DNA of 64,000 bases, taken from assembly GCA_964619405.1 (NCBI GenBank), contig CAZUCF010000004.1:1-64000 (forward strand). Reading direction: 5' to 3'. Below the pieces are notes generated by a model that was not told the DNA's origin, did no database searches, and was given only the letters and a program-made list of their open reading frames with translations. The position numbers and the translations under genes are program-made. The stretch is from JABIDZ01 sp964619405 (lineage in GTDB: Archaea > Iainarchaeota > Iainarchaeia > Iainarchaeales > JAAZKV01). Shown here piece by piece: positions 17,864 through 26,685 of the stretch (position 1 is the stretch's first letter; the number at the start of each line of letters is the position of its first letter).

Positions 17864-19281
17864 ATTACTTCTCCGCATGATAATTCAAAAAATTCTCTAA
17901 AAGAAATACTATTACTCATTTTTTCTAAAACTTTTTCTTTTTTCCTCAAAATTTTTTCATAATCTTTTTTGTTACAAGAAAAAGTTTGCATTATTTTTTC
18001 ACTTAACCTCAAAGATTCGTTTGTTTTTTCTAAACAATTTGTTTTGTGATTAAAACAAAATAATTTTAACAATTTCAAAGAATTATTTTGTTCTTGTTGT
18101 TCTTTAAAAACTTCACAAATTTCAACTACTTTTCTTTCTTCTCTCCTCAAACCAGTTTTCGCGTTAATACGAGTAATTCTTTTTTGAACTAATATTAAAT
18201 CAAGTGATTTTAAAGCATTTTTTTCAATTCCAAAAGAATTTAATCTTTGAAAAGCTTCTTCGGAATTTTCTGCGTGAAAAGTAGCATAACTTCCTTTTGC
18301 TTGTCCAGCAAGCATTGTGTTGATAAAAGATTTTGCTTCATCCTTGCTTCTTACTTCGCCAACAATTACTCTATCTGGTCTCATTCTAAAAGTGTTTTCA
18401 ATTAATTTTTCTAAACCAATATTTAGGTTTTCTGCTGTATTCAATTTTACTATGTGCTCTTGTGGTAAAACAATTTCTGGTGTTTCTTCTACAACTACAA
18501 TTCTCTCGTCTTTTGGTAGGAAACAAAACAATGAGTTGAGAGTAGTTGTTTTTCCTGAACCAGTGTTACCGCAAACAAGTATTGATGATGATGTTTGCAT
18601 TACTAACCACAAAAAAGCCATTGCTTTTGCATTAATAGTACCAAAATCAATTATATTTAATGGTGTTAAAGGGTTTTCCTTAAATTTTCTTATTGTCGCG
18701 TTTATTCCTGTGAAAGCGATTGGATCCATTGAAGCATTTAACCTTGAACCGTTATTCAAAGTTGCATTAAGAATTGGGTTATTAAAACTTAGTTGTCTTC
18801 CTAATGGGGAAGAAATCCTGTTGATTATTGTTTTTATTTTTTCGTCAGAGTTAAAATAAATGTTGCTTGTTAGCCAACCAAAAATATTGTGGTAGAGCAT
18901 TATTGGTTTGTTTTTTCCATTTATAACAATTTCTTCAAAATCAGGATCATTCAACAATGGTTCTAAAATACTATTTCCTATTGTTTCCCACTCTAAAACA
19001 AGAGACATTTTTTCTCTTTGGTCTTTTCTCAAAAGAACATAATTTTCTAGACAAAAATCTTTTATTAGAAAATAAATATCTGACTTGTTCTTAATTATTT
19101 TTTTTGTTTCCTTTATTTCTTTTAATATTTCTGAAAAAAACTTTTTTTCTTTGTCATTGAATAAAGGAAAGTCTAATAAAAAGTAATTCTTCTCACGTTT
19201 TTTTACTATTTCCCCGCTAGAACTCTTACTAACTTTTTTTGAATAATCAATGCTTGAAATAAAAAAACCTATTTCTTTCAT
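17860..19281 (-). CDS. Type II/IV secretion ATPase (TadA/FlaI/T2SSE family)
   Basis: A 473-residue pilus/secretion ATPase. A variable N-terminal region is followed by the arginine-containing N-domain, a Walker A motif VCGNTGSGKTTT (about residues 235-246), an Asp-box-like VVVEETPEIVLP, and the Walker B region RPDRVIVGEVRSKDEA (about 302-317). All catalytic elements are intact. It would hydrolyse ATP to drive pilin insertion through the two T2SSF proteins encoded by the overlapping downstream genes. TadA-like substrate pilins could be the class III signal proteins at 19.6-25.7 kb or 2.7-7.6 kb. Confidence 0.88.
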   Translation of the reverse strand: MKEIGFFISSIDYSKKVSKSSSGEIVKKREKNYFLLDFPLFNDKEKKFFSEILKEIKETKKIIKNKSDIYFLIKDFCLENYVLLRKDQREKMSLVLEWETIGNSILEPLLNDPDFEEIVINGKNKPIMLYHNIFGWLTSNIYFNSDEKIKTIINRISSPLGRQLSFNNPILNATLNNGSRLNASMDPIAFTGINATIRKFKENPLTPLNIIDFGTINAKAMAFLWLVMQTSSSILVCGNTGSGKTTTLNSLFCFLPKDERIVVVEETPEIVLPQEHIVKLNTAENLNIGLEKLIENTFRMRPDRVIVGEVRSKDEAKSFINTMLAGQAKGSYATFHAENSEEAFQRLNSFGIEKNALKSLDLILVQKRITRINAKTGLRREERKVVEICEVFKEQQEQNNSLKLLKLFCFNHKTNCLEKTNESLRLSEKIMQTFSCNKKDYEKILRKKEKVLEKMSNSISFREFFELSCGEVI

Positions 19282-19401
19282 TTGAATTAATAAAAATTTT
19301 TTTGTTTAAAAAACAAGATTATGTTTTAGACAATCAACGAATTTTTGTTCTTGTTTTTGATGGGTTTTTTTGAAAAAGTTGGTTTTCCAAACCCTTTATT
19401 A

Positions 19402-19530
19402 TTATATATTACTTTGTTTAACATTCTTTCGGGTTATCACCCCGATTTCTAAGTTATAGGTAAAGGCAAGAAAAAGGCAAAGGAGGAAAGAAAGCATCTT
19501 TTTAATCGCTTTCTTTCTTCTGAAAGAATT
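19402..19530 (+). ncRNA. Candidate small non-coding RNA
   Basis: This is a GC-richer island in a geneless 365-bp gap (19282-19646). A TATA-like TTATATATTAC (about 19402-19412) precedes it by 20-25 bp, so transcription would begin near 19427-19435. The sequence starts with a perfect hairpin TCGGG/CCCGA (19429-19433 with 19441-19445) and ends with a 14-bp stem (19482-19495 with 19508-19521, two G-U pairs), then T-rich sequence. No known RNA family is recognised. The long 3' stem could alternatively be a bidirectional terminator for the flanking minus-strand genes. Confidence 0.4.
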
Positions 19531-19646
19531 GTTTACTTTTTTATTATAATTTATTTGATTTTTTTATTATTTTTTATTTAATTTTTGTATTATTTTTTAT
19601 TTGATTTTTTTGATTTAATATTTTTGTTGTTTTTATTAACTTTTTT

Positions 19647-21317
19647 TTATTCTATTTGACAAGTAAAATCTGGAATGTACTCTAAAGATAAAGGCGATTC
19701 ATAATTAAAAGCTTGGCAAGAATTTACTTGGCTAACATCCCAACCACTAAGGTCTTGGTTAAAAAATGTTGAAAAAGCAAACATTGTTGTCATGTCTGTT
19801 ACTTTGCTTACATTCCAGTCACCAATATTTTGGTTGAAATAAGTGTTAAATGAAAACATTGAATTCATAGACATTACTGAACTTACATCCCAATTAGATA
19901 TGTTTGCATTGAATTGAGAATAATAAAACATATAATCCATTGATTTAACTAAACTTACATTCCAATCATTTATTGGCTGATTAAAAGCTGAATTCGCAAA
20001 CATTGTATCCATGTATTCTACTGAACTTACATTCCAATTATTAATTGGTTGATTAAATGAAGCTAGTCTAAACATAAGAGTCATATCGGTTACATTACTT
20101 ACATCCCAATTGTTAATATCTTTATTAAAAGAGGCTTCTTGGAACATTTCAAGCATGGTTGTTACATTACTTACATCCCATGAACCAATTTCTTGATTGA
20201 AAACAGATCCAAAAAACATTGCAGTCATATCTGTTACTTTGCTTACATTCCAATCATTTATTGGTTGATTAAAAAAATCATTGCCTTGAAATAATCTCCC
20301 CATATCGATTACATTGCTTACATCCCATAAACCAATATCTTGATTAAATTCACTATAAGAAAACATTCCGTGCATGGTTGTTACATTGCTAGTATCCCAA
20401 TTACTTATGTCTTGATTAAAATAACTCTGGTAAAACATAAAATCCATGTCAGTAACATTTTGTGAGGTTTCATCAAAAAAATCTTGAGAACTAAAATTTG
20501 AAACAACTGTTCGCGTGAACATTTGGTTTGCTGATGTAATGCCAGTTACACTATTGCTTATTGGAGTAAAAATATCACTTAATAATTGGGGTGTGCAATC
20601 ATAACTTTCATCTCCAAAAGATATTCTACTTGCTTGTCCTCTTAAAGAAATATTGTAATCTCCTGCTGAAGGATATGTTTTTGATCTAGTTGAACTACCA
20701 TCTACTAAATTCTCCCAACCATTTCCTAAACCCCAATTTATTTGCATTCCAACTGCATCATCAATAAAGAATTTAAAGTCTTGATTTTCTCCAGTAGTCG
20801 TTATTTGGAATGTAAATGGAATTATTGGTTCTATTGGTGTTTTTGTTGTTGTTATTTCTGTTTGGCAGTTAACTGTTATTGTTTGGGTTATTTTTTTTGT
20901 TAGGCCGTGTTGTGTTGTGTATTCTATTTGGAAGTTGCATGTTTTTTTTGTTTGTCCTGTTTCGCATTGGCATAAGTTGTTTATGTTTATTAGTTCTGTG
21001 TTTCCTTGTACCCATTGTTCGTTATCGTATTCTTGTGTTCCTTCTTCTGTTGTTATTTTTGTTAGTGTGAGTGTTTCTCCTGAATTGTTTTTTAGGTTTA
21101 GTATTCCTTCTGTTTCGTAATCAGCGATTGCATCTATAATGCTTATTCCGCTTGAGCCTATTGTTCCTTTGAGTTGTTCGTTTGTGTTAAGTATTTGTGT
21201 TTGGTCGAATAGGTTTGTTGATAGGTTTGCTACTATTAAACCGATTACTACTATTATTGCTATTACTATTAAGTATTCTGTTGTGCCCTATGCTTTTTTA
21301 AAATAATAATTTTTCAT
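19647..21317 (-). pseudogene. BspA-like (DUF285) surface protein with in-frame TAG in its class III signal peptide
   Basis: The frame is open from ATG 21317 to 19647 except for one TAG at 21288-21290. The N-terminus reads MKNYYFKKA, then TAG, then GTTEYLIVIAIIVVIGLIVA, exactly a class III prepilin signal whose +1 Gln (normally CAG/CAA) is replaced by the stop. About 180 residues of a Thr-rich domain with several Cys follow, then ten BspA-type repeats of about 24 residues (for example NVTTMLEMFQEASFNKDINN). No ATG, GTG or TTG occurs in frame between the TAG and 20747, so without readthrough only a signal-less 366-residue fragment could be made. It may be a nonsense mutant, a switched-off allele, a sequence error or a readthrough case. 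Confidence 0.8.
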
Positions 21318-21352
21318 TATAATAATTATGTAATTATCTTTTATTAATTTTC

Positions 21353-21694
21353 CTACCAAGTAATTTTGTCGTCAATTTTTATTTTTTTGTTTTTACCATT
21401 AGGCATTTCAATAAAATATTTTGCTGGTTTTTTAGGAGTATAATTTGGCATGAATGGTTGTAATGTTACCTTATCAACAACTATTTTTTCTTTATTTAAA
21501 AAAATAATATCTATTGGGAAGAAAACAAATATCATGTGAACTGAACTACTTATTCTACTCTCTGATTGGTTTTCAAAAATTAATGCGTAATTAAATTTTT
21601 TTGCATCCTCAAACATTAGGCCTTTCATTCTTTCCCAAGAAGTTTTTGTTAGTCTTGTTCGCAAGCCAATGCTTTTACCATTTATTTTTAACAT
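21353..21694 (-). CDS. DUF192 family protein
   Basis: A 113-residue protein with the DUF192 pattern: ERMKGLMF near the N-terminus, ALIFENQSESRISSSVHMIF, FPIDIIFLNKE and a C-terminal PAKYFIEMP. The length is typical. Family members are found in bacteria and archaea and their biochemical role is not established. It lies 10 bp downstream of a small coiled-coil gene and 36 bp upstream of the BspA-like gene on the same strand. Confidence 0.8.
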   Translation of the reverse strand: MLKINGKSIGLRTRLTKTSWERMKGLMFEDAKKFNYALIFENQSESRISSSVHMIFVFFPIDIIFLNKEKIVVDKVTLQPFMPNYTPKKPAKYFIEMPNGKNKKIKIDDKITW

Positions 21695-21704
21695 TTTTAA
21701 TCAA

Positions 21705-21890
21705 CTATTTTAACAAGTCTAATGATGGAACTTTTATTTCTTCAAGAATTTTTTTGGTTTTCGTTGGGTTACTCTCAATATTATTAAACCTTTTTTTTTC
21801 TAATTCTTTAGTCATCTCATCTATTTCAACCATTTTTTTTCTTAGGTTAGAAATTATTGCTCCAATTTCTTTTTCATTGCTTGAATCCAT
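21705..21890 (-). CDS. Small predicted coiled-coil protein
   Basis: A 61-residue acidic and lysine-rich peptide with heptad-like spacing in residues 5-40 (EIGAIISNLRKKMVEIDEMT). It lies directly upstream of the DUF192 gene on the same strand with a 10-bp gap. No family is recognised; the short length makes it provisional. Confidence 0.45.
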   Translation of the reverse strand: MDSSNEKEIGAIISNLRKKMVEIDEMTKELEKKRFNNIESNPTKTKKILEEIKVPSLDLLK

Positions 21891-22066
21891 GTATATATTA
21901 CTTCTTTTCTAATTAAAAACTTTTAGTGCGGCCAGTTTTGCCAGCCAGTTTTGCCAGCCAGTTTTGTCAGCCAGTTTCGTCTAGGCGAACGAGAGCGAGT
22001 TAATTGTTATTAACTCACTTTAATTATTTTTGATTAGTTTTCACTTAGAATATTATTTTAATAATA

Positions 22067-22102
22067 TTATTTTAATACTTCTCCTGTTTCATTACTCCAA
22101 AA
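22067..22102 (-). pseudogene. Fragment of an ogg 3' end
   Basis: On the minus strand this segment reads FWSNETGEVLK and a stop, identical at protein level to the C-terminus of the intact ogg gene that ends at 22332, but with several synonymous differences (ACA for ACT, GAA for GAG, TTA for CTA). Homology stops abruptly upstream. It is a remnant of a duplicated or replaced ogg copy. Confidence 0.75.
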
Positions 22103-22182
22103 GGCTCCTTTCGCCGAAACTTTTCAAAAAAGTTTCATCAAAATTTTGCTAGCTTTTATTAAAAGCTGTGTCGGAGCGAGTC

Positions 22183-22211
22183 AGGGTACTTTCAGTACCC
22201 TTGATTTTTTT
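22183..22211 (+). terminator. Hairpin with T-run
   Basis: GGGTAC (22184-22189) pairs perfectly with GTACCC (22195-22200) across a 5-base loop, with an additional A-T pair outside, and is followed by TTGATTTTTTTG. It has the form of an intrinsic terminator read on the + strand, but no + strand gene ends here, so it may belong to the surrounding repeat element. Confidence 0.45.
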
Positions 22212-22331
22212 GTTTTAAACTTTTTTTTATCAAAATTTTGCTAGCTTTTATTAAAAGTCATACTATAACAAAGTACTTACTAATTGTTAAATCAATTAAC
22301 AGAATACAAATGTTAAGGTAGTGTAGAAAGA

Positions 22332-22961
22332 TTATTTTAGTACTTCTCCAGTCTCATTACTCCAAAAAATTAGATCTAGTTCAGTAAAATTAATATTGTT
22401 TTTTTCACAAAAATTTTTCATTAAATTTTCTATTTCCTCGTATTTTTTCTTGTTAAGATTTTTTGGAATTTCTTTTATTACATTACATTTAACCAAATTT
22501 TTTAGTATGTGCCTGTCAAGGATAGCAACGTCTTCAAAAAAACCAATGTTTCTCAAAAAGTGGCTTGCTTCTTTCATTCCAAAACCATTGACATTTTTTA
22601 TTAAGAATTCGCGACATTTAATTGGTTTTTCTAAAATTCCTTCGTTAATTAAAATTTTTTTTAATTTTTCTTTTGGAAATTGGGTTTGTATTAATTCTAA
22701 TCGCCTAGCCTTTGTTATGTAGAATCTTATGTTTTTTAAATACTTTTCTTTTTCTTTTGCTTTGCCTTTAAATAATAAATTATTTTCTTTTAAAGCATTA
22801 ATACATTTAGTTGCTCCTTTTGCAGAACTTTGTGGTGTTAGAATACAATAACACATTTCTTCAAAAATTTTTTCTTCGTCTTTCCAAACAGATTTATAAC
22901 TTCTAAGCGCTTTTTTAACTTCTTTTTGAATTTTGGGTTTAGCAAAACAAATATTATTCAT
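22332..22961 (-). CDS. ogg: 8-oxoguanine DNA glycosylase/AP lyase, Ogg2 type
   Basis: A 209-residue base-excision repair enzyme that removes 8-oxoguanine and nicks the abasic site. The helix-hairpin-helix region NVNGFGMKEASHFLRNIG (residues 123-140) contains the catalytic Lys130, followed by the conserved Asp149 in AILDRHI, matching the spacing of archaeal Ogg2 enzymes. The protein ends in TGEVLK; the C-terminal lysine is known in Ogg2 to contact the 8-oxoG base, and it is present. The gene starts 3 bp after the stop of a rubrerythrin-like gene, an oxidative-stress pairing that makes functional sense. Confidence 0.9.
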   Translation of the reverse strand: MNNICFAKPKIQKEVKKALRSYKSVWKDEEKIFEEMCYCILTPQSSAKGATKCINALKENNLLFKGKAKEKEKYLKNIRFYITKARRLELIQTQFPKEKLKKILINEGILEKPIKCREFLIKNVNGFGMKEASHFLRNIGFFEDVAILDRHILKNLVKCNVIKEIPKNLNKKKYEEIENLMKNFCEKNNINFTELDLIFWSNETGEVLK

Positions 22962-22964
22962 TTT

Positions 22965-23477
22965 TTAACCCATAATCAATTCATCAGTGTTATAAATATT
23001 TTCAACATATTCTTCAAACAATTTAACATGTGTTTGTTCAAAATCAGCTAACTCTGAGAAAAAAAAACTAACTTTTCCTTTTGTCTTCTCGCTTGCTTTT
23101 CTGTAAAAATCCTCTGCTTTTTTTTCTCTCCACAAAGCAAATAACAAAGAAGTCATTTCGTCTTTTCCAGCAGGAATAGAACGTATTTCTGGAGCAGTAT
23201 TTCTTGGAAAATTAAATTCTTTTATTTCTGCATTATTCTCTATTTCGGATTTTAATTCTAAGATTTTGTTCAAGTGCATTTCCTCTTCTTTTACCATGAA
23301 AGCAAAAAATGATTCAAGTTCATTACCCTTATTTTTTTCTAATTCTTTTAAATAAAAATCTCCGCTTGTTCTCTCAACATGCTCGGCCAAATTCAATGCA
23401 TTAATAATGCTCTCTTTTGAATCAGAGTCCAATTTGTTTATTACTTCTAAAATTTCTTTGCTTTGTATAAAATCCAT
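22965..23477 (-). CDS. Rubrerythrin/ferritin-like diiron protein
   Basis: About 170 residues forming a four-helix ferritin-like fold. Helix motifs carry the expected ligands: EHVERTSGDFY (first helix), KEEEMH (E-x-x-H, second), REKKAEDFY (third) and FEQTH (E-x-x-H, fourth). There is no C-terminal rubredoxin domain. ATG 23477 is preferred to GTG 23486. It probably handles peroxide or iron, and sits in an operon with ogg, so both may serve oxidative stress defence. Confidence 0.8.
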   Translation of the reverse strand: MDFIQSKEILEVINKLDSDSKESIINALNLAEHVERTSGDFYLKELEKNKGNELESFFAFMVKEEEMHLNKILELKSEIENNAEIKEFNFPRNTAPEIRSIPAGKDEMTSLLFALWREKKAEDFYRKASEKTKGKVSFFFSELADFEQTHVKLFEEYVENIYNTDELIMG

Positions 23478-23606
23478 TTTTCGCACCTTCTATAATTAAC
23501 CTTTATTAGAATCCTTTTTTATTTGTTTTTATCTTTAAAAAATTATAAAAAAGAGTAGAGTTGATTTATTATTAAATTTTTAGTTAAAATTTTTTTATTC
23601 TGTTTT

Positions 23607-25718
23607 TCATTTTAGTATTGGGTAATTGTCGTTTACTCTCATCCAGTCATTTACAAAGTTCCAATCGTTTTCTGGGTTAGAATTGTGTTGCATTGGAACA
23701 TTGTAATCTCCATCAATTTTTGGGAAGAAAGCATCTGGTTCTGAATTATCATTATTTTTTCCAAAGCAATTATTACAATTTCCGTTTCCACAACAAACAG
23801 TTTGGTTTGTTCTAGTAATATCCCAATAACAATTTGTTATGTTTGAATCTGTTGTATTGGATCCAGTAATTCCTCCTTTTTCATAGTCTCCAGTAATGTT
23901 TCCACTAGCATATGAGTTTGTTATGTTTGAATCTGAATTGTATCCTGTTATTCCTCCAATCCAAAGTTTTCCATTTGTAATTCCTGTTGTATATGCGTTT
24001 GTTATAAGTGAATTAAAATTGGCTCCTGTTATTCCCCCGATATAATTTTCTCCGGTTGTGTTTCCTGTTGTATACAAATTTTTTATTGTTGGGTAATAAG
24101 TAGGAAGGTGTGGATTTGTTATTCGTAGATTGTATCCTATTATTCCTCCAACATAGTTTAATCCGTTTGTATCTCCAGCGGTATGTGAATTTGTTATTGA
24201 TGCGTTGTTATTGTAACCAGTTATTCCTCCGACATAAGTTTCTCCGTTTGTTTTTCCTATGGTAAATGAGTTTGTTATTGTTGAATTATCATTTCTACCA
24301 GTTATTCCTCCGACATTTTCTGTTCCTGTTGTGTTTCCTGTTGTATATGAATCTGTTGTCATTGAAGCATAAGCAATTCCTGTTATTCCTCCGGTATAAG
24401 TTTCTCCGGTCGTGTTTCCTGTTGTATATGAATTTGTTATTGTTGATACAAAAGAATAGCCGGTTATTCCTCCGACAGCTTCTGTTCCGGTTGTGTTTCC
24501 TGTTGTTTGCGAGTTTGTTATGTTTGAATCATAATCAAATCCTATTATTCCTCCGGTATAAGTTTTTCCGGTTGTGTTTCCTGTTGTTTGCGAGTTTGTT
24601 ATTGTTGAATTAGCATTGTAACCTATTATTCCACCAGTATAATGTTTTCCAAATATATTATTGTCTGTTAATTTTAATTTATCTATTTTTGCATTGCTTG
24701 TAACACCAATTAATCCAATAAAATTTTCGTCTGGTCTGTTGATGTATAATTTTTGTATTGCAAAATTGTTTCCATTCAAAGTTCCGTTAAATGCAAATTG
24801 CATATTTCCTCCATTTGTTGAAATACAGGATTCATTTAATCCGCAATTTCCAATTGGTTCCCAACCTAAACCATTATTCCATTCTCTTGTTGGAGTAGCA
24901 TCAATATTATTCATTAAAATATAATTTCCATTTAGTTTTTCTCTCACTCTGTTAAGGTCGTGTAAATTATATATTTCTATTAAATCATTTATTACAAAAT
25001 ATTTTTGTGTTCCTTCAAAAAGATTATTGTTGGAATCTTGGCATTGGATATTCCAATTGTGTGTTCCATTTGAAAATGTTTCAACGTTTTGTTCAAAAAA
25101 GTTTTCCTCGTTTTTTCGTATGTTATAATTAGAATCTATCCAATTGTCATTAATAAGTAAACCACAATAGTTTATTTCAGTATTACTTTGTGGTTTGTAA
25201 ATAAAAGTTATTATTCCTGTTGAGTATTCGTCGTTGTTAGGAGTTAATAATGTAATAATATTTGCAAAAATTAATTTATTCACATCAAAATATTTTTGTG
25301 TTCCTTCGAACCAATTATTGTTTGAATCTTGGCATTTAATATTCCAATTGTATGTTCCATTTGAAAATGTTTCAACGTTTTGTTCAAAAAAGTTTTCCTC
25401 GTTTTTTCTTATGTTATCATTAGAATCTATTGGTTGGCCATCAATAATTAAGTTGCATAAATTTATTTCGGTATTACTTTGTGGTTTGTAAACAAAAGTT
25501 ATTGTTCCTGCAGAGTATTCGTCGTTGTCAGGAGTCAATAATACAATGTTATTCTCATTTTCCAAATTTAATTTATCGCCTATTGTTTGTGTTATTGACG
25601 TCATAAGGTTTGTTGGAAAAAGAGATACTATTGTAACGACACCAATTATTCCAACTATTATTAACAAGTACTCTATTGCTACTTGTGCAAAAAGTTTTTC
25701 ATTGTTCAATGTTTTCAT
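23607..25718 (-). CDS. GLUG-repeat surface protein with class III signal and duplicated Ig-like domains
   Basis: A 703-residue protein. The N-terminus has FAQVAIEYLLIIVGIIGVVT, a class III signal with predicted cleavage before Q. Two nearly identical domains of 97 residues (about 57-250) follow, each beginning with LLTPDNDEYSAGTITF or LLTPNNDEYSTGIITF and containing two Cys. From about residue 320 to 620 there are ten GLUG-type repeats (Y-x-GGIxGYNxxxxITNSxTTGNTTG). Such repeats form beta-solenoid-like surface adhesins. The protein is likely assembled or released by a pilin-type pathway and is a candidate substrate of the ATPase-platform operon at 15.9-19.3 kb. Confidence 0.82.
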   Translation of the reverse strand: MKTLNNEKLFAQVAIEYLLIIVGIIGVVTIVSLFPTNLMTSITQTIGDKLNLENENNIVLLTPDNDEYSAGTITFVYKPQSNTEINLCNLIIDGQPIDSNDNIRKNEENFFEQNVETFSNGTYNWNIKCQDSNNNWFEGTQKYFDVNKLIFANIITLLTPNNDEYSTGIITFIYKPQSNTEINYCGLLINDNWIDSNYNIRKNEENFFEQNVETFSNGTHNWNIQCQDSNNNLFEGTQKYFVINDLIEIYNLHDLNRVREKLNGNYILMNNIDATPTREWNNGLGWEPIGNCGLNESCISTNGGNMQFAFNGTLNGNNFAIQKLYINRPDENFIGLIGVTSNAKIDKLKLTDNNIFGKHYTGGIIGYNANSTITNSQTTGNTTGKTYTGGIIGFDYDSNITNSQTTGNTTGTEAVGGITGYSFVSTITNSYTTGNTTGETYTGGITGIAYASMTTDSYTTGNTTGTENVGGITGRNDNSTITNSFTIGKTNGETYVGGITGYNNNASITNSHTAGDTNGLNYVGGIIGYNLRITNPHLPTYYPTIKNLYTTGNTTGENYIGGITGANFNSLITNAYTTGITNGKLWIGGITGYNSDSNITNSYASGNITGDYEKGGITGSNTTDSNITNCYWDITRTNQTVCCGNGNCNNCFGKNNDNSEPDAFFPKIDGDYNVPMQHNSNPENDWNFVNDWMRVNDNYPILK

Positions 25719-25865
25719 TGTAAGTTTATTGTTTTTTCTTTTATTTAAACTATTCTACAAATTGTTTTTGAAAAAATTATTGATTAACAAAATTTAATTT
25801 TAATACCAATCAACACTTTTTTAAATAATTTCAATGAATTTATTATTAGAAAAAAGGTTTTTTTT

Positions 25866-26561
25866 ATGTTAGAATCAATTGCTTTTATTCCTGATGGTAA
25901 TAGGCGTTTTGCTAAACAAGCCAACATTTCTTTGTTAGAGAGTTATTCTTTGGGAACCGAAAAAGCTTGGTCTGTTTTAAATTGGTTAACACAATATCCT
26001 TCTATTAGGGTTGGAACATTTTACACTTTTTCTCTAAAAAATTTTCAAAGATCTGGTTTAGAACTAAAATTGTTAATGAAAATTTTTGAGAGAGAATTAG
26101 ACAAAATTAAAAACCAAAAAATCTTGCAAGAAAAAGGTATTTCATTAAAATTCATTGGGCGCAAGGAACAATTTCCAAACAAAATCCAACAAAAAATGAA
26201 GGAAACAGAAAAATATACTTCTCAATTCAAAGAAAGAACAATTAATCTTGCTTTAGGTTATGATGGTCAAACAGAGATAATTGATGCTGCCCAAAAATTT
26301 GCTATTGATGTTAAAAAAGGAAAGATTCTTCCAGAAACCCTTTCAACAGAATCATTCAAAAAATATCTTTACTCTGATTTCAAAGAACCTGACATAATAG
26401 TTAGAACATCAAACGAGAAAAGATTATCTGGTTTTCTAACATACCAATCAGCTTACTCTGAACTAGCTTTTATTGATAAATATTGGCCAGAAATACAACA
26501 ATCAGATATTGACAAAATAATAATTGATTATAATGATAGGCAGAGACGATTTGGAAAATAA
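25866..26561 (+). CDS. uppS: Cis-prenyltransferase (polyprenyl diphosphate synthase)
   Basis: A 231-residue cis-prenyl diphosphate synthase of the UppS family, making the long polyprenyl or dolichyl carrier used for glycan assembly. Conserved blocks are present: IPDGNRRFAK with the catalytic Asp10, TFYTFSLKNFQR, ALGYDGQTEI, and DIIVRTSNEKRLSGFLTYQS with SAYSELAF and DKYWPE. The usual R-T-S-G-E is R-T-S-N-E here. A TATA-like element near 25820-25830 and AAAGGT before ATG 25866 support the start. The product feeds the AglH-type and glycan island genes. Confidence 0.92.
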   Translation: MLESIAFIPDGNRRFAKQANISLLESYSLGTEKAWSVLNWLTQYPSIRVGTFYTFSLKNFQRSGLELKLLMKIFERELDKIKNQKILQEKGISLKFIGRKEQFPNKIQQKMKETEKYTSQFKERTINLALGYDGQTEIIDAAQKFAIDVKKGKILPETLSTESFKKYLYSDFKEPDIIVRTSNEKRLSGFLTYQSAYSELAFIDKYWPEIQQSDIDKIIIDYNDRQRRFGK

Positions 26562-26613
26562 TTTTTTTAACAATACTATTATTATAATTATTATGCCTAA
26601 TTTTTTATGTTAA

Positions 26614-26685
26614 AGCCCTGTCGTCTAGTGGCCAAGGATATCCGGTTCTGGGCCGGGTGACCCCAGTTCAAATCTGGGCAGGGCT
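26614..26685 (+). tRNA. tRNA-Gln (anticodon CTG)
   Basis: A complete 72-nt cloverleaf: acceptor AGCCCTG pairs with CAGGGCT, D-stem GTCT/GGAT, anticodon stem TCCGG/CCGGG with loop TTCTGGG (anticodon CTG, reading CAG), and T-arm CCCAG-TTCAAAT-CTGGG. No intron and no encoded CCA. It is convergent with the methyltransferase gene, whose stop codon overlaps the last two bases. Confidence 0.95.

Larger units (their letters stand above)
21931..22330. repeat. Repeat and hairpin mosaic in intergenic region
   Basis: This geneless 400-bp interval is unusually structured. It contains about four copies of a 13-bp unit (CCAGTTTTGCCAG, about 21934-21978), an 8-bp stem at 21997-22016, a stem GAAACTTTT/AAAAGTTTC near 22116-22136, a perfect 29-bp direct repeat (22137-22165 and 22229-22257), the word GAGCGAGT twice (21993-22000 and 22174-22181), each leading into a hairpin, and a copy of the last codons of ogg (22067-22102). 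It is richer in G+C than its surroundings. It resembles a palindromic interspersed element or a degraded mobile element. Confidence 0.7.

Noticed and set aside
20879..21120. Two overlapping hydrophobic + strand frames
   Set aside because: They are the antisense of the BspA-like gene's N-terminal region, whose minus-strand frame is open and shows a coherent signal peptide and Thr-rich domain.
26614..26685. tRNA-Glu or a suppressor tRNA that could read TAG
   Set aside because: The anticodon loop TTCTGGG gives CTG, which reads CAG; standard pairing does not read TAG, so this gene does not explain the stop in the BspA-like gene.
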